A DNA stretch of 33,508 nucleotides from Candidatus Multivorans thiocomprendens. Lineage in GTDB: Bacteria > Acidobacteriota > Thermoanaerobaculia > Multivoradales > Multivoraceae. The position numbers and the translations under genes were made by a program. The notes below the pieces were generated by a model. It saw only the letters and a program-made list of their open reading frames with translations, was not told the origin of the DNA and made no database searches. Within the stretch, counting starts at the first letter, position 1, and every line of letters begins with the position of its first letter. Below are positions 18,759-25,835 of this stretch, piece by piece. The stretch lies in contig JAPVWO010000131.1 of assembly GCA_027493375.1 (NCBI GenBank), positions 1-33,508 of the forward strand. The letters are read 5' to 3'.

Positions 18759-18851
18759 ATGAACTACACGACACACAGTTCGTCTCTGGTCAAGCGGCTG
18801 CACAAGCCGGGCGCGAAGCCTTGGCTCCAGGACTGGGCGTCCACAGCCTGA
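18759..18851 (+). CDS. Possible 30-residue leader peptide of the AAA operon
   Basis: A short frame between the promoter and the attenuator-like terminator. It begins MNYTTHSSSL, with Lys at codons 12, 16 and 20 and Trp at 22 and 26, and ends WASTA at TGA 18849-18851. It has no good SD. A six-codon frame (ATG 18742, stop TGA 18760-18762) ends overlapping its ATG, which could allow coupling. It spans two mutually pairing segments, CGGCT (18795-18799) and AGCCG (18805-18809), and the second can also pair with the terminator's 5' arm. That matches a classic leader-peptide attenuator, with lysine as the likely sensed residue. Translation itself is unproven, and it could be non-coding leader RNA. 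Confidence 0.45.
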   Translation: MNYTTHSSSLVKRLHKPGAKPWLQDWASTA

Positions 18852-18874
18852 AGACCGACACAGCGACCTTCTCG

Positions 18875-18910
18875 GCCGGCCATCCAGTTCAAGGGTGCGC
18901 CGGCTTTCTT
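18875..18910 (+). terminator. Intrinsic terminator (attenuator) before homocitrate synthase
   Basis: The 5' arm is GCCGGC-CATCC (18875-18885), the loop is AGTTCAA, and the 3' arm is GGGTG, one bulged C, then GCCGGC (to 18904). TTTCTT follows. The stem has eleven pairs with one wobble and one bulge. It ends 7 bases before the SD (GGAGGA, 18917-18922) of the homocitrate synthase gene, inside the leader rather than at an operon end. Regulation by premature termination is therefore the natural reading. Confidence 0.75.
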
Positions 18911-18929
18911 GTATCCGGAGGATCCCTCC

Positions 18930-20090
18930 ATGCCTTCCCATCCAGCCATCATCGAGTCGACCCTGCGCGAGGGTGAGCAGTTCGCGAACGCCTTCTTCGA
19001 CAGCGACCAGAAGGTGGAGATCGCGCGCCTCCTGGACGGGTTCGGAGTCGAGTATGTCGAGCTGACCTCGCCAGCTGCGAGTCGAGGCAGCCGGGACGAT
19101 TGCGAGCGGGTGGCGAACCTCGGGCTCCGCGCCAAGGTACTGACCCACACGCGATGCCATCTGGACGACGCCAGGCTGGCGCTGGAGACCGGCGTCGACG
19201 GGATCGACGTCGTGTTCGGTACTTCCCGCTACCTTCGGGAGTACTCCCACGGCAAGAGCATGGAGCAGGTGATCGAGACGGCGGTCGAGGTGGTCGAGTA
19301 CATCCGGTCGCACGATGTCGAGGTCCGCTTCAGTACGGAGGATTCGTTCCGCAGCGATCTGGACGATCTGATCCGCGCGTACCACGCCGTGAACGCCGTG
19401 GGTGTCAACCGTGTGGGGGTGGCGGACACCGTGGGCGTTGCGAGTCCAAGGCAGGTGTACGAGCTGGTACGGCGGCTGAGGCGAGAGGTCGACTGCGACA
19501 TCGAGTTCCACGGCCACAATGACACCGGCTGTGCGGTCGCCAATGCGTTCTGTGCGCTGGAGGCGGGCGCAACCCATGTCGACACGTCGGTGCTCGGAAT
19601 CGGCGAGCGGAATGGCATCACGCCGCTCGGCGGCCTGGTGGCGCGACTCTACGCCGAGGATCCCGAAGGCATCCGAAGCCGCTACGACCTGCCGCTCCTG
19701 CGGGAGATCGAGAACTACGTCGCTTCCCTGGTCGAGGTCGACGTGCCTTTCAACAACTACATCACGGGCTACACGGCGTTCACCCACAAGGCGGGCATTC
19801 ACGCCAAGGCGATCCTCAACGATCCGTCGAGCTACGAGATCCTGGATCCGGCCGACTTCGGGCTCGACCGCTACGTCCACGTCGCGCATCGGCTGACCGG
19901 CTGGAACGCGATCAAGTCCCGCGTCGAGCAGTTGCGGCTCGATCTGAGCGATGCGCAGGTCAAAGAGATCACGGCCCACATCAAGGCGCTGGCCGATGAG
20001 AAGCCGCTCAGCCTGTCGGACGTTGACGCCCTGCTGCGGGACTACCACACGGCGGAGCTGTTGCCCACGGTGGCGGGAGCGGCCGGGTGA
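18930..20090 (+). CDS. lys20: Homocitrate synthase (LYS20/Thermus type)
   Basis: A 386-residue enzyme of the DRE-TIM metallolyase family that condenses acetyl-CoA with 2-oxoglutarate to homocitrate, the first step of the alpha-aminoadipate route. It begins [18 protein letters not shown], the homocitrate synthase version of the LeuA DxTLRDGEQ motif. It continues with [54 protein letters not shown] and [11 protein letters not shown]. The metal site is HGHNDTG with His194 and His196, and [13 protein letters not shown] follows. These features favour homocitrate over isopropylmalate or citramalate synthase. The ATG at 18930 has SD GGAGGA 7 bases upstream. The stop overlaps the next start (GTGA). 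The leader terminator and Lys-containing leader frame suggest control by lysine supply. Confidence 0.92.
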   Translation: MPSHPAIIESTLREGEQFANAFFDSDQKVEIARLLDGFGVEYVELTSPAASRGSRDDCERVANLGLRAKVLTHTRCHLDDARLALETGVDGIDVVFGTSRYLREYSHGKSMEQVIETAVEVVEYIRSHDVEVRFSTEDSFRSDLDDLIRAYHAVNAVGVNRVGVADTVGVASPRQVYELVRRLRREVDCDIEFHGHNDTGCAVANAFCALEAGATHVDTSVLGIGERNGITPLGGLVARLYAEDPEGIRSRYDLPLLREIENYVASLVEVDVPFNNYITGYTAFTHKAGIHAKAILNDPSSYEILDPADFGLDRYVHVAHRLTGWNAIKSRVEQLRLDLSDAQVKEITAHIKALADEKPLSLSDVDALLRDYHTAELLPTVAGAAG

Positions 20091-21442
20091 CCGGGGCCGG
20101 TCGGCCGGCCGACACGGCCCGGACCTTCGCGCAGAAGGCCCTGGCCCGAGCCAGCGGCCACGAGTCGGTCGCGGTCGGCGAGATCGTCGACGCGCGGCCG
20201 GACATCGCGCTCAGCCACGACAACACGGCGCCGATCGCCGAGATCTGGCGGCAGTTCGGACAGGAGCGGGTCTCCATCCCGGAACGGATGGCGGTCACTC
20301 TCGACCACGCCGTGCCGGCGCCGACGATCCGCCACGCCCGGAACCATGCTGAAGTCCGAGCCTTCGTCGCCGAGCAGGGTGTCGGCCACTTCTTCGAGGT
20401 CGGGCGCGGCATCTGCCACCAGGTGCTGAGCGAGGAGGCGGTCGTGCTGCCGGGCGACCTGATTCTCGGTTCCGATTCCCACACGCCGCACTTCGGCTGG
20501 CTAGGCGCCTTCGGCGCCGGCGTCGGCCGCAGCGAAATGGCGGTCATCTGGGCCACCGGCGAACTCTGGCTCAGGGTGCCGGAGTCGATCCGGATCCGGC
20601 TCGAGGGCGCGCTCGGAGAGTGGGTGACGACGAAGGACGTTGCGCTGACCCTGATCGGCGATCTGGGCGCCGACGGCGCGCTCTATCGCAGCGTCGAGTT
20701 CGAGGGACCTGCAATTGCCGGCCTGAGCCTCGACTCGCGCGCGGCACTCGTCAACATGATGGCCGAAATGGGGGCGAAGAACGCGTACATGCCGCCGGAC
20801 GAGGAGGTGTTCCGGTACCTGGCCGAACGGTTGCTGACGCGTCCGGGGCGTCGCACGGGCCGCGGGGCCGAGCCCGGCGAGGCATCAGGCGAAATCGTCG
20901 CCCGGCTCAGGGAAGGAGCTCTCCATCCGGATGCCGGCGCCGGGTACGCGGCTGAACATCTTCTCGACCTTTCCTCGGTCCAGCCTCAGGTCGCCCGCCC
21001 GCACCAGGTCGATGACACGGTCGACGTGGGCCAACTCGAGTCGGTGCGGGTCGACCAGGCGTTCATCGGCACCTGCACGAACGGCCGCCTCGAGGACCTG
21101 GGTGAGGTGCACCGGGTGATGTCCGGCCGGCGTACGGCGCCGGGCACCCGTATGGTCATCGTGCCGGCGTCGAGCGAGGTCTGGAACGAGGCACTGGCGC
21201 GCGGTTGGGTGGCCGACCTCGCAGCCGCCGGCGCCGTCTTCGGGACGCCGGGCTGCGGCCCCTGCATGGGCAACCACCTCGGCGTGCTGGCCCCGGGCGA
21301 GGTCTGCATCTCCAGCGCGAACCGGAACTTCCAGGGCCGGATGGGGGACCGGGGTTCGGAGATCTACCTCGCCTCTCCGGCCGTCGTCGCGGCGAGCGCG
21401 GTCGCCGGGCGGATCGTGCATCCGCGGGAGGTGACGGAGTGA
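20087..21442 (+). CDS. lysT: Homoaconitase large subunit
   Basis: A 451-residue aconitase-family large subunit that isomerises homocitrate to homoisocitrate together with the small subunit. The [4Fe-4S] cysteines are present: Cys330 in FIGTCTNGR, and Cys390 and Cys393 in GCGPCMGNH. Other conserved blocks are [54 protein letters not shown] and [24 protein letters not shown]. Isopropylmalate isomerase (LeuC) is the close alternative; the homocitrate synthase and homoisocitrate dehydrogenase neighbours support homoaconitase. The GTG start at 20087 overlaps the homocitrate synthase stop, and the 3' end overlaps the small-subunit GTG by 4 bases, so the three genes are probably translationally coupled. 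Confidence 0.88.
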   Translation: MTGAGRPADTARTFAQKALARASGHESVAVGEIVDARPDIALSHDNTAPIAEIWRQFGQERVSIPERMAVTLDHAVPAPTIRHARNHAEVRAFVAEQGVGHFFEVGRGICHQVLSEEAVVLPGDLILGSDSHTPHFGWLGAFGAGVGRSEMAVIWATGELWLRVPESIRIRLEGALGEWVTTKDVALTLIGDLGADGALYRSVEFEGPAIAGLSLDSRAALVNMMAEMGAKNAYMPPDEEVFRYLAERLLTRPGRRTGRGAEPGEASGEIVARLREGALHPDAGAGYAAEHLLDLSSVQPQVARPHQVDDTVDVGQLESVRVDQAFIGTCTNGRLEDLGEVHRVMSGRRTAPGTRMVIVPASSEVWNEALARGWVADLAAAGAVFGTPGCGPCMGNHLGVLAPGEVCISSANRNFQGRMGDRGSEIYLASPAVVAASAVAGRIVHPREVTE

Positions 21443-21957
21443 ACGGCCCGGTCGACGTTGCTTGCCCCTTCCGCGGCCGGGTCTTCCGCTACGGCGACCA
21501 CGTGAACACGGACGTCATCTTTCCCGGCCGCTACACCTACACGAAGAGCCGGCCCGAGGAGGTTGCGCCCCACGCCCTGGAGGACCTCGACCCGACGTTC
21601 GTGGAACGGGTGCGGCCGGGCGACGTGATCGTAGCCGGCTGGAACTGGGGCTGCGGATCGAGCCGCGAGCAGGCCGCGGTCTGCCTGCGCTACGCCGGCG
21701 TCGGCGCGGTGGTCGCGCGCAGCTTCGACCGCATCTTCTACCGCAACGCGCTGAACAACGGCCTGCTCGCGATCGTCTGCCCGGAGGCGGTCGATGCGCT
21801 GGAGGAGGGGGCCGACGTGGAGGTCGATCTCGATGGATCGGTGATTCGCCATGGCGGGACGAGCTTTAGCTTCTCGCCCTTCAGCCCGGCCGTCCGGTCG
21901 ATGATCGCGGCCGGCGGCCTGATCGAGCAGACGAAGCGCCGGCTGGCGGCGGGGTAG
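21439..21957 (+). CDS. lysU: Homoaconitase small subunit
   Basis: A 172-residue aconitase swivel-domain subunit. Motifs are [19 protein letters not shown] near the N-terminus, [21 protein letters not shown] in the middle, and [22 protein letters not shown]. The loop after [10 protein letters not shown] carries YTKSRPEE; in this family that loop helps choose between homocitrate and isopropylmalate, but specificity cannot be read with certainty by eye. It pairs with the large subunit encoded immediately upstream. The GTG at 21439 overlaps the large-subunit stop (GTGA). The next gene follows after 7 bases. Confidence 0.87.
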   Translation: MNGPVDVACPFRGRVFRYGDHVNTDVIFPGRYTYTKSRPEEVAPHALEDLDPTFVERVRPGDVIVAGWNWGCGSSREQAAVCLRYAGVGAVVARSFDRIFYRNALNNGLLAIVCPEAVDALEEGADVEVDLDGSVIRHGGTSFSFSPFSPAVRSMIAAGGLIEQTKRRLAAG

Positions 21958-21964
21958 GCCAGCG

Positions 21965-22993
21965 GTGGCACCGACCAGCGACGATTCGGCGGTGGCAGCG
22001 GTCCGCCTCGCCCGCATCGGCGGCGACGGCATCGGCCCGGAGGTCGTAGACGCCGCCGTGCGGGTCGTCAACGAGCTCTGCGGCGACCGCATCGAATGGG
22101 TCGAGGCCGAGATGGGCTGGCGGACCTTCGAGCGCACCGGTCGCGCGCTGCCCGAAGCCACGGTCGAGATCGTTGAGAGCTGTGCCGGTGCCCTGTTCGG
22201 CGCCGTCTCCTCGCCGAGCCACGCGGTGGATGGGTACAAGAGTCCAATCGTCGAGCTCCGGCGACACCTGGACCTCTATGCGAACTTGCGGCCGCTCAAG
22301 AGCGGCGCGATTGACGCCGTCGTCGTGCGTGAGAACACGGAAGGCCTCTACGCAGGCCGCGAACGCTGGGAACGGGATGGCGAGGTGGCCATCGCCGAGC
22401 GCGTGATCAGCCGCCGGGCGACGGAACGGATCGCCCGCTTCGCCTGCGAGCTGGCCGTCAGTCGGGCCTCCGAACGCGGCAGCCCAGCCCGGCTCACCGT
22501 CGTCCACAAGGCGAACGTCCTGCGCCTGAGCGACGGCCTGTTCCGCGAGGCGGCCCTCGACGTCGCGGCCGGCTTCCCGGAGATCGAAGTCGAGGAGCAG
22601 CTCGTCGACTCGATGGTCTATCGCCTGATCCTGGAGCCCGAGCGCTACGACGTGATCGTCGCGCCCAATCTCTACGGTGACATCCTGAGCGATGCCGGCG
22701 CGGCCCTCGTCGGAGGCCTCGGCGTCGTCGGCTCGGCCAACTGCGGCGAACGCTTCTGTCTGGCAGAGCCGGTGCACGGTAGCGCTTCCGACATCGCGGG
22801 CCAGGGAACCGCGAATCCCATCGCCGCCGTTGCCGCCGCGACACTGCTCCTTGAGCGGGTCGGTCTCGGCGACGCCGCGCCGCGCGTCGAGGAGGCCCTC
22901 GCCGCCCACCTGGCGGCCGGCCCGCGAACCCCCGACCGCGGCGACAATGCGACGACGGAGGAGGCAGTCGCCGACCTGCTGGCTCGGGTCTGA
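21965..22993 (+). CDS. Homoisocitrate dehydrogenase (isocitrate/isopropylmalate dehydrogenase family)
   Basis: A 342-residue NAD(P)-dependent beta-decarboxylating dehydrogenase. The N-terminal IGGDGIGPEVVDAAV is followed by SPIVELRRHLDLYANLRPLKS, VVRENTEGLYAGRERWERDGEVAIAERVISRRATERIARFA, HKANVLRLSDGLF, and DVIVAPNLYGDILSDAGAALVGGLGVVGSAN. The VRENTEGLY/VISRRATERIARFA segment resembles homoisocitrate and NAD-isocitrate dehydrogenases more than LeuB. In this context the reaction would be homoisocitrate to 2-oxoadipate plus CO2. The GTG start at 21965 has a weak SD and lies 7 bases after the small subunit. No genes for conversion of 2-oxoadipate to lysine (lysW, lysX, lysZ, lysY, lysJ, lysK) are in the window. 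Confidence 0.87.
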   Translation: MAPTSDDSAVAAVRLARIGGDGIGPEVVDAAVRVVNELCGDRIEWVEAEMGWRTFERTGRALPEATVEIVESCAGALFGAVSSPSHAVDGYKSPIVELRRHLDLYANLRPLKSGAIDAVVVRENTEGLYAGRERWERDGEVAIAERVISRRATERIARFACELAVSRASERGSPARLTVVHKANVLRLSDGLFREAALDVAAGFPEIEVEEQLVDSMVYRLILEPERYDVIVAPNLYGDILSDAGAALVGGLGVVGSANCGERFCLAEPVHGSASDIAGQGTANPIAAVAAATLLLERVGLGDAAPRVEEALAAHLAAGPRTPDRGDNATTEEAVADLLARV

Positions 22994-23024
22994 GGCGGAA
23001 CGGGCCGTTGAAGGGACACCTGTA

Positions 23025-23051
23025 GCGCCGCCGGGCGTGCCGCCCGGGCGC
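23025..23051. terminator. GC-rich hairpin after the homoisocitrate dehydrogenase gene
   Basis: CCGGGCG-TGC-CGCCCGG (23031-23047) is a perfect 7-bp stem, extended by flanking GCGC on both sides (23025-23028 and 23048-23051) with a CG bulge. No T-run follows. It lies in the 114-base gap before the MNT/HEPN genes and may end the AAA operon transcript. Confidence 0.4.
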
Positions 23052-23107
23052 ACAGCCGAGGAGGCCGCCGAAACGGGTAGGCTCCCTGCAACCGGAGGTG
23101 GACGGCA

Positions 23108-23422
23108 GTGGTTGATCAGGGCACGCTCGACGAGATCATCCGTCGCGTTGTTGACGTGGCGGAGCCGGAGAGGGTCATCCTCTTCGGATCGGCCGCTCGC
23201 GGCGACGCTGGCCCGCGGAGCGATGTAGACCTGCTGGTTGTCGCCGAAGGTGGAGATCGGTGGGATCTTGCGGCCATGGTGTACGAGCGGTTGGCCGGCG
23301 TGGGCGTGCCTGTCGATGCGATTCTCGTCACGCCCGCGGATCTGGAGCGCTACAAGGACAGTCTCGGCTTGGTCTACAGGCCGGCGTTGGCCGAGGGACG
23401 GATCGTGTATGAAGCCGCCTGA
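23108..23422 (+). CDS. MNT-type nucleotidyltransferase (putative antitoxin)
   Basis: A 104-residue minimal nucleotidyltransferase. The signature VILFGSAARGDAGPRSDVDLLVV is at about residues 23-45, with Gly27-Ser28 and metal-binding Asp39 and Asp41. It is followed by a short alpha/beta tail (VPVDAILVTPADLERY). The family transfers nucleotides (adenylylation) to partner proteins, and in MNT/HEPN pairs it neutralises the HEPN ribonuclease. The GTG at 23108 has SD GGAGGT about 9 bases upstream. The 3' end overlaps the HEPN gene by 14 bases, supporting a two-gene module. Confidence 0.9.
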   Translation: MVDQGTLDEIIRRVVDVAEPERVILFGSAARGDAGPRSDVDLLVVAEGGDRWDLAAMVYERLAGVGVPVDAILVTPADLERYKDSLGLVYRPALAEGRIVYEAA

Positions 23423-23813
23423 GCGCTTTCCGCCCGACGATCCGCGCGAGTGGCTGAATCGCGCCCGCAGCAACCTTGCACTGGCGACGACCAGGAGTCC
23501 GGCCGTTTACCTCGAGGATCTCTGCTTTGAGTTGCAGCAGGCCGCCGAGAAAGCGATCAAGGCCGTGATGCTGTCGCGTGGCATCGAACCCCCGCACATC
23601 CACGACATCGCCTCTCTACTGTCCACGTTGGAGGACGCGAGCGAGGGGATTCCGACCGGGGTTCGGCGCGGCGCGCGGCTTACCGCGTACGCGGTTGAAG
23701 CGCGCTATCCGGCGCTGAAGCAGCCTGTGACCGAGCGGGATTACGGCGACGCCGTCGAGATCGCCGAGGCCATCGTGTCGTGGGCGGAGAAGAGCCTACG
23801 AACTCTGCCTTGA
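23409..23813 (+). CDS. HEPN domain protein (putative toxin)
   Basis: A 134-residue all-helical HEPN protein. Helix segments are WLNRARSNLALA and LCFELQQAAEKAIKAVMLSRGIEPPHIHDIASLL; the latter contains an R-X5-H arrangement (Arg57, His63) with His65 next to it, consistent with the HEPN RNase motif RX4-6H. The C-terminal helix carries DYGDAVEIAEAIVSWAEKSL. The HxY adenylylation motif of the best-studied toxin is not seen here; the equivalent position reads HIHD, as in many other HEPN partners. The start at 23409 overlaps the MNT gene. A toxin role is inferred from pairing; HEPN proteins can also act in defence without classical addiction. Confidence 0.87.
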   Translation: MKPPERFPPDDPREWLNRARSNLALATTRSPAVYLEDLCFELQQAAEKAIKAVMLSRGIEPPHIHDIASLLSTLEDASEGIPTGVRRGARLTAYAVEARYPALKQPVTERDYGDAVEIAEAIVSWAEKSLRTLP

Positions 23814-23860
23814 TACTCTGCGCAGCCGTTGACCATCCTCAGTTCAAACGGAGCGCGGCC

Positions 23861-25024
23861 TTGAGCGACTTGGCGCGGGTCCGCGAGACCATCGGGAAGG
23901 TGCGAGGCCACCTGGAACAGCGCCACGTGCGGACTGAAGCGGACGTGCGTCAGTACATCCTGAATCCCGTGCTTCCCAGCTTGGGCTGGGACGCGGCGGA
24001 CCCGGGCACCGTCCGCCGCGAGTACACCGTGAGCAGCGGGCAGAGCCACTTCCAGTTCGACTACGCGCTTTTCGACAGGGCCGGGAAGGTGGTCTTCGTC
24101 ATCGAAGCGAAGGCCCTCGGCAAGTTGGACGACCGTGCCAGGAATCAGCTTCTGTTGTATGCGATGAGTACCCGAACGCACTTGGGGCTGACGACGGACG
24201 GTCGCACATGGGACTTCTACGTTCCGTTGGAGGGCGGTACCTCCGCACAGCGGCTCGTACGGAGCGTCGATCTCCTGGTGACCGAGGTCGAGGAAGCCGC
24301 TGGAGTCCTGGACCGCTACCTGGCGCGCAACAGGGTGCTCTCGGGGAAGGCCCATCGCGCCGCCGCGGACGACAGGGCGCGTTTGTCGCTTCAGCGCGTT
24401 GTCGAAGCGGGCTGGTCTGATCTGCTCTCCGGCCCAAGCGACGAGATCGTCAAGACCGTCGCCTCGGCGGCCAGGAGAGCGGGAAAGAAGGAAGGCTTGC
24501 CGCTTCCAAACGCTCGGTCTCTCAACGTGGTCGTGCGGTCCTTCGTCGGAAGGGGATTCTCGTTCGGGGAGCCCGCCGCACCCGCCGCCGACCTGGCGCC
24601 GCCTGCCGGCTCGCCGTCCGAGCGAGTCGTCGAGGCCGGCGGGAACCCGAAGGCGCCTTCCGCGCCCAAGGGAACTGCCGTCTGGACCTTCCAAGGCGAG
24701 CGCCATGTCGAGACGAACCCGACGGATCTCTACGTGACGGCGATCGGGCGCCTGTATGTCTTCGTCGGGGACGAGGGTTTCTACCGGCAGCTTCGAGAGA
24801 AGATCCGAGGGCGCAAGCGGGCGCAGATCGCCGAGAGTCCCGAGGGAACGGGAGCGCCGAAATACGTCCGTCCGCTTCCTGGCGGGTGGCATCTCAACAC
24901 CAACCTCTCGACTCGCGACAAGCTGCGCAACCTGGAGCGTGCCTGCGAGGTTGCCGGCATCGCATTCGGCTCGGACCTCGTGGTGGAGAACGACGGGGAA
25001 CGTGTAACCGGAAGAGGATCCTGA
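23861..25024 (+). CDS. HsdR_N-like PD-(D/E)xK nuclease domain protein
   Basis: A 387-residue protein with an N-terminal type I restriction HsdR_N-like nuclease domain (about 10-150): TEADVRQYILNPVLPSLGW, then the catalytic pattern FQFDYALFD...VFVIEAKALG with Asp67 and Glu82-x-Lys84. A helical region follows, then a Pro/Ala-rich linker at about 236-271 and an unrecognised C-terminal domain at about 272-378 (WTFQGERHVETNPTDLYVTAIG...GGWHLNTNLSTRDKLRNLERACEVAG). There is no helicase domain and no HsdM or HsdS gene nearby, so this is not a complete type I system. TTG at 23861 is chosen for SD GGAG 7 bases upstream; the frame stays open to a GTG at 23780 inside the HEPN gene. A defence or nucleic-acid repair role is inferred. 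Confidence 0.75.
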   Translation: MSDLARVRETIGKVRGHLEQRHVRTEADVRQYILNPVLPSLGWDAADPGTVRREYTVSSGQSHFQFDYALFDRAGKVVFVIEAKALGKLDDRARNQLLLYAMSTRTHLGLTTDGRTWDFYVPLEGGTSAQRLVRSVDLLVTEVEEAAGVLDRYLARNRVLSGKAHRAAADDRARLSLQRVVEAGWSDLLSGPSDEIVKTVASAARRAGKKEGLPLPNARSLNVVVRSFVGRGFSFGEPAAPAADLAPPAGSPSERVVEAGGNPKAPSAPKGTAVWTFQGERHVETNPTDLYVTAIGRLYVFVGDEGFYRQLREKIRGRKRAQIAESPEGTGAPKYVRPLPGGWHLNTNLSTRDKLRNLERACEVAGIAFGSDLVVENDGERVTGRGS

Positions 25025-25126
25025 GACGACGCGAGCCTGGACTCGCGCTTGCGCGAGAGTCTTGGCCGCCGGCCGTACGCCGAGGCATGGCCCGCGCCTC
25101 CACGCAACATCTGGAGCGGCCTTGAA

Positions 25127-25360
25127 ATGGAGCGGATCGTCAACCTTCACATCGAGAAGCTGCCCGAGGGGGTGTACGTGGCAACCTCGGAGGACGTCCC
25201 CGGCCTAGTCGCTCAAGGCCGCACGGTGGCTGAGACCCTGGAGATCGCGCGCGATGTCGGGACGAAGCTGCTCCAGGCACAATCCGATGGCCGGGGTCGA
25301 CCGACCTTGCGCGAGGCTGGATCTTCCTTCGACCATCCCCTGGTGCTCGGCGGCTTCTGA
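25127..25360 (+). CDS. Orphan HicB/DUF1902-like antitoxin protein
   Basis: A 77-residue protein with the degraded-RNase-H HicB-type fold: IVNLHIEKLPEGVYVATSEDVPGLVAQGRTVAETLEIARDVGTKLL. The VATSEDVPGL...G.T.AE motif is typical of HicB and DUF1902 proteins. There is no HicA mRNA-interferase gene on either side (25025-25126 and 25361-25401 hold none), so it is a solitary member. The ATG at 25127 has GGAG 10 bases upstream; an in-frame start at 25049 lacks support. It could be an orphan antitoxin, a regulator, or part of the preceding nuclease locus. Confidence 0.8.
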   Translation: MERIVNLHIEKLPEGVYVATSEDVPGLVAQGRTVAETLEIARDVGTKLLQAQSDGRGRPTLREAGSSFDHPLVLGGF

Positions 25361-25373
25361 GTGGGTCGGTGCA

Positions 25374-25394
25374 GCCGATCGTCACGATCTCGGC
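25374..25394. terminator. Bidirectional hairpin between convergent genes
   Basis: GCCGATC-GTCAC-GATC(TC)GGC forms a stem with a 2-base bulge between the hicB-like stop (25360) and the stop of the convergent GNAT gene (25402). There is no T-tract. Confidence 0.35.
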
Positions 25395-25401
25395 GGCCGA
25401 C

Positions 25402-25827
25402 TCAGTCCTCGATCAGCCGCTTGCCCATACTCAGCACGTCGTCTTCCGCGTATCCCATTGAGCGGTAGAACCTTGCGGCTTCGGCGTTCGATCTCCTGAC
25501 GTGCAGGTTGATCTTCGGACAGCCCATCTCGCGTAGCCGTGCTTCGGCCTCGTCCATCAGGAGCCGCCCGAATCCCCGCTTTCTGCTGTTCGGGGCAACG
25601 GCCAGATAGTTGATCCAGCCGCGGTGGCCTTCGTATCCCGCCATCACGGTTGCGACCAGGCGGCCGTTCCGGAATCCGACGAGAAAGAGCTCCCGCTGGA
25701 TTCGCAGTTTGCGTCCGATGTCCTTGATCGGATCGTTCCAGGGCCTGACCAGATCGCACTCGTGCCACAAGGCGACGACGGCGTCTTCGTCCGCCTCGCG
25801 GTAGGGGCGGATCTCCAGCCGCTTCAT
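25402..25827 (-). CDS. GNAT family N-acetyltransferase (YpeA-like)
   Basis: A 141-residue GCN5-related acetyltransferase. It opens MKRLEIRPYREADEDAVVALWHECDLVRPWNDP and carries the acetyl-CoA motif VAPNSRKRGFGRLLMDEAE (Q/RxxGxG/A equivalent), with the C-terminal NLHVRRSNAEAARFYRSMGYAEDDVLSMGKRL. The segment order and motifs match the YpeA group of acetyltransferases, whose substrate is unknown. The ATG at 25827 lies 8 bases from the end of the amidohydrolase gene upstream, so it is probably the last gene of that minus-strand transcript. Confidence 0.9.
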   Translation of the reverse strand: MKRLEIRPYREADEDAVVALWHECDLVRPWNDPIKDIGRKLRIQRELFLVGFRNGRLVATVMAGYEGHRGWINYLAVAPNSRKRGFGRLLMDEAEARLREMGCPKINLHVRRSNAEAARFYRSMGYAEDDVLSMGKRLIED

Positions 25828-25835
25828 GGTGGGCT

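Noticed and set aside
18735..18929. L-box lysine riboswitch in the homocitrate synthase leader
   Set aside because: The roughly 195-nt leader lacks recognisable lysine-riboswitch core blocks, while a leader frame plus terminator explains its structure better.
17844..20048. 734-codon minus-strand open frame across the LLM oxidoreductase and homocitrate synthase genes
   Set aside because: It crosses two well-supported plus-strand genes and a regulatory leader, with no recognisable domain.
23861..25024. Complete type I restriction-modification system
   Set aside because: Only an HsdR_N-like nuclease domain is present; no helicase motor, HsdM or HsdS in the window.
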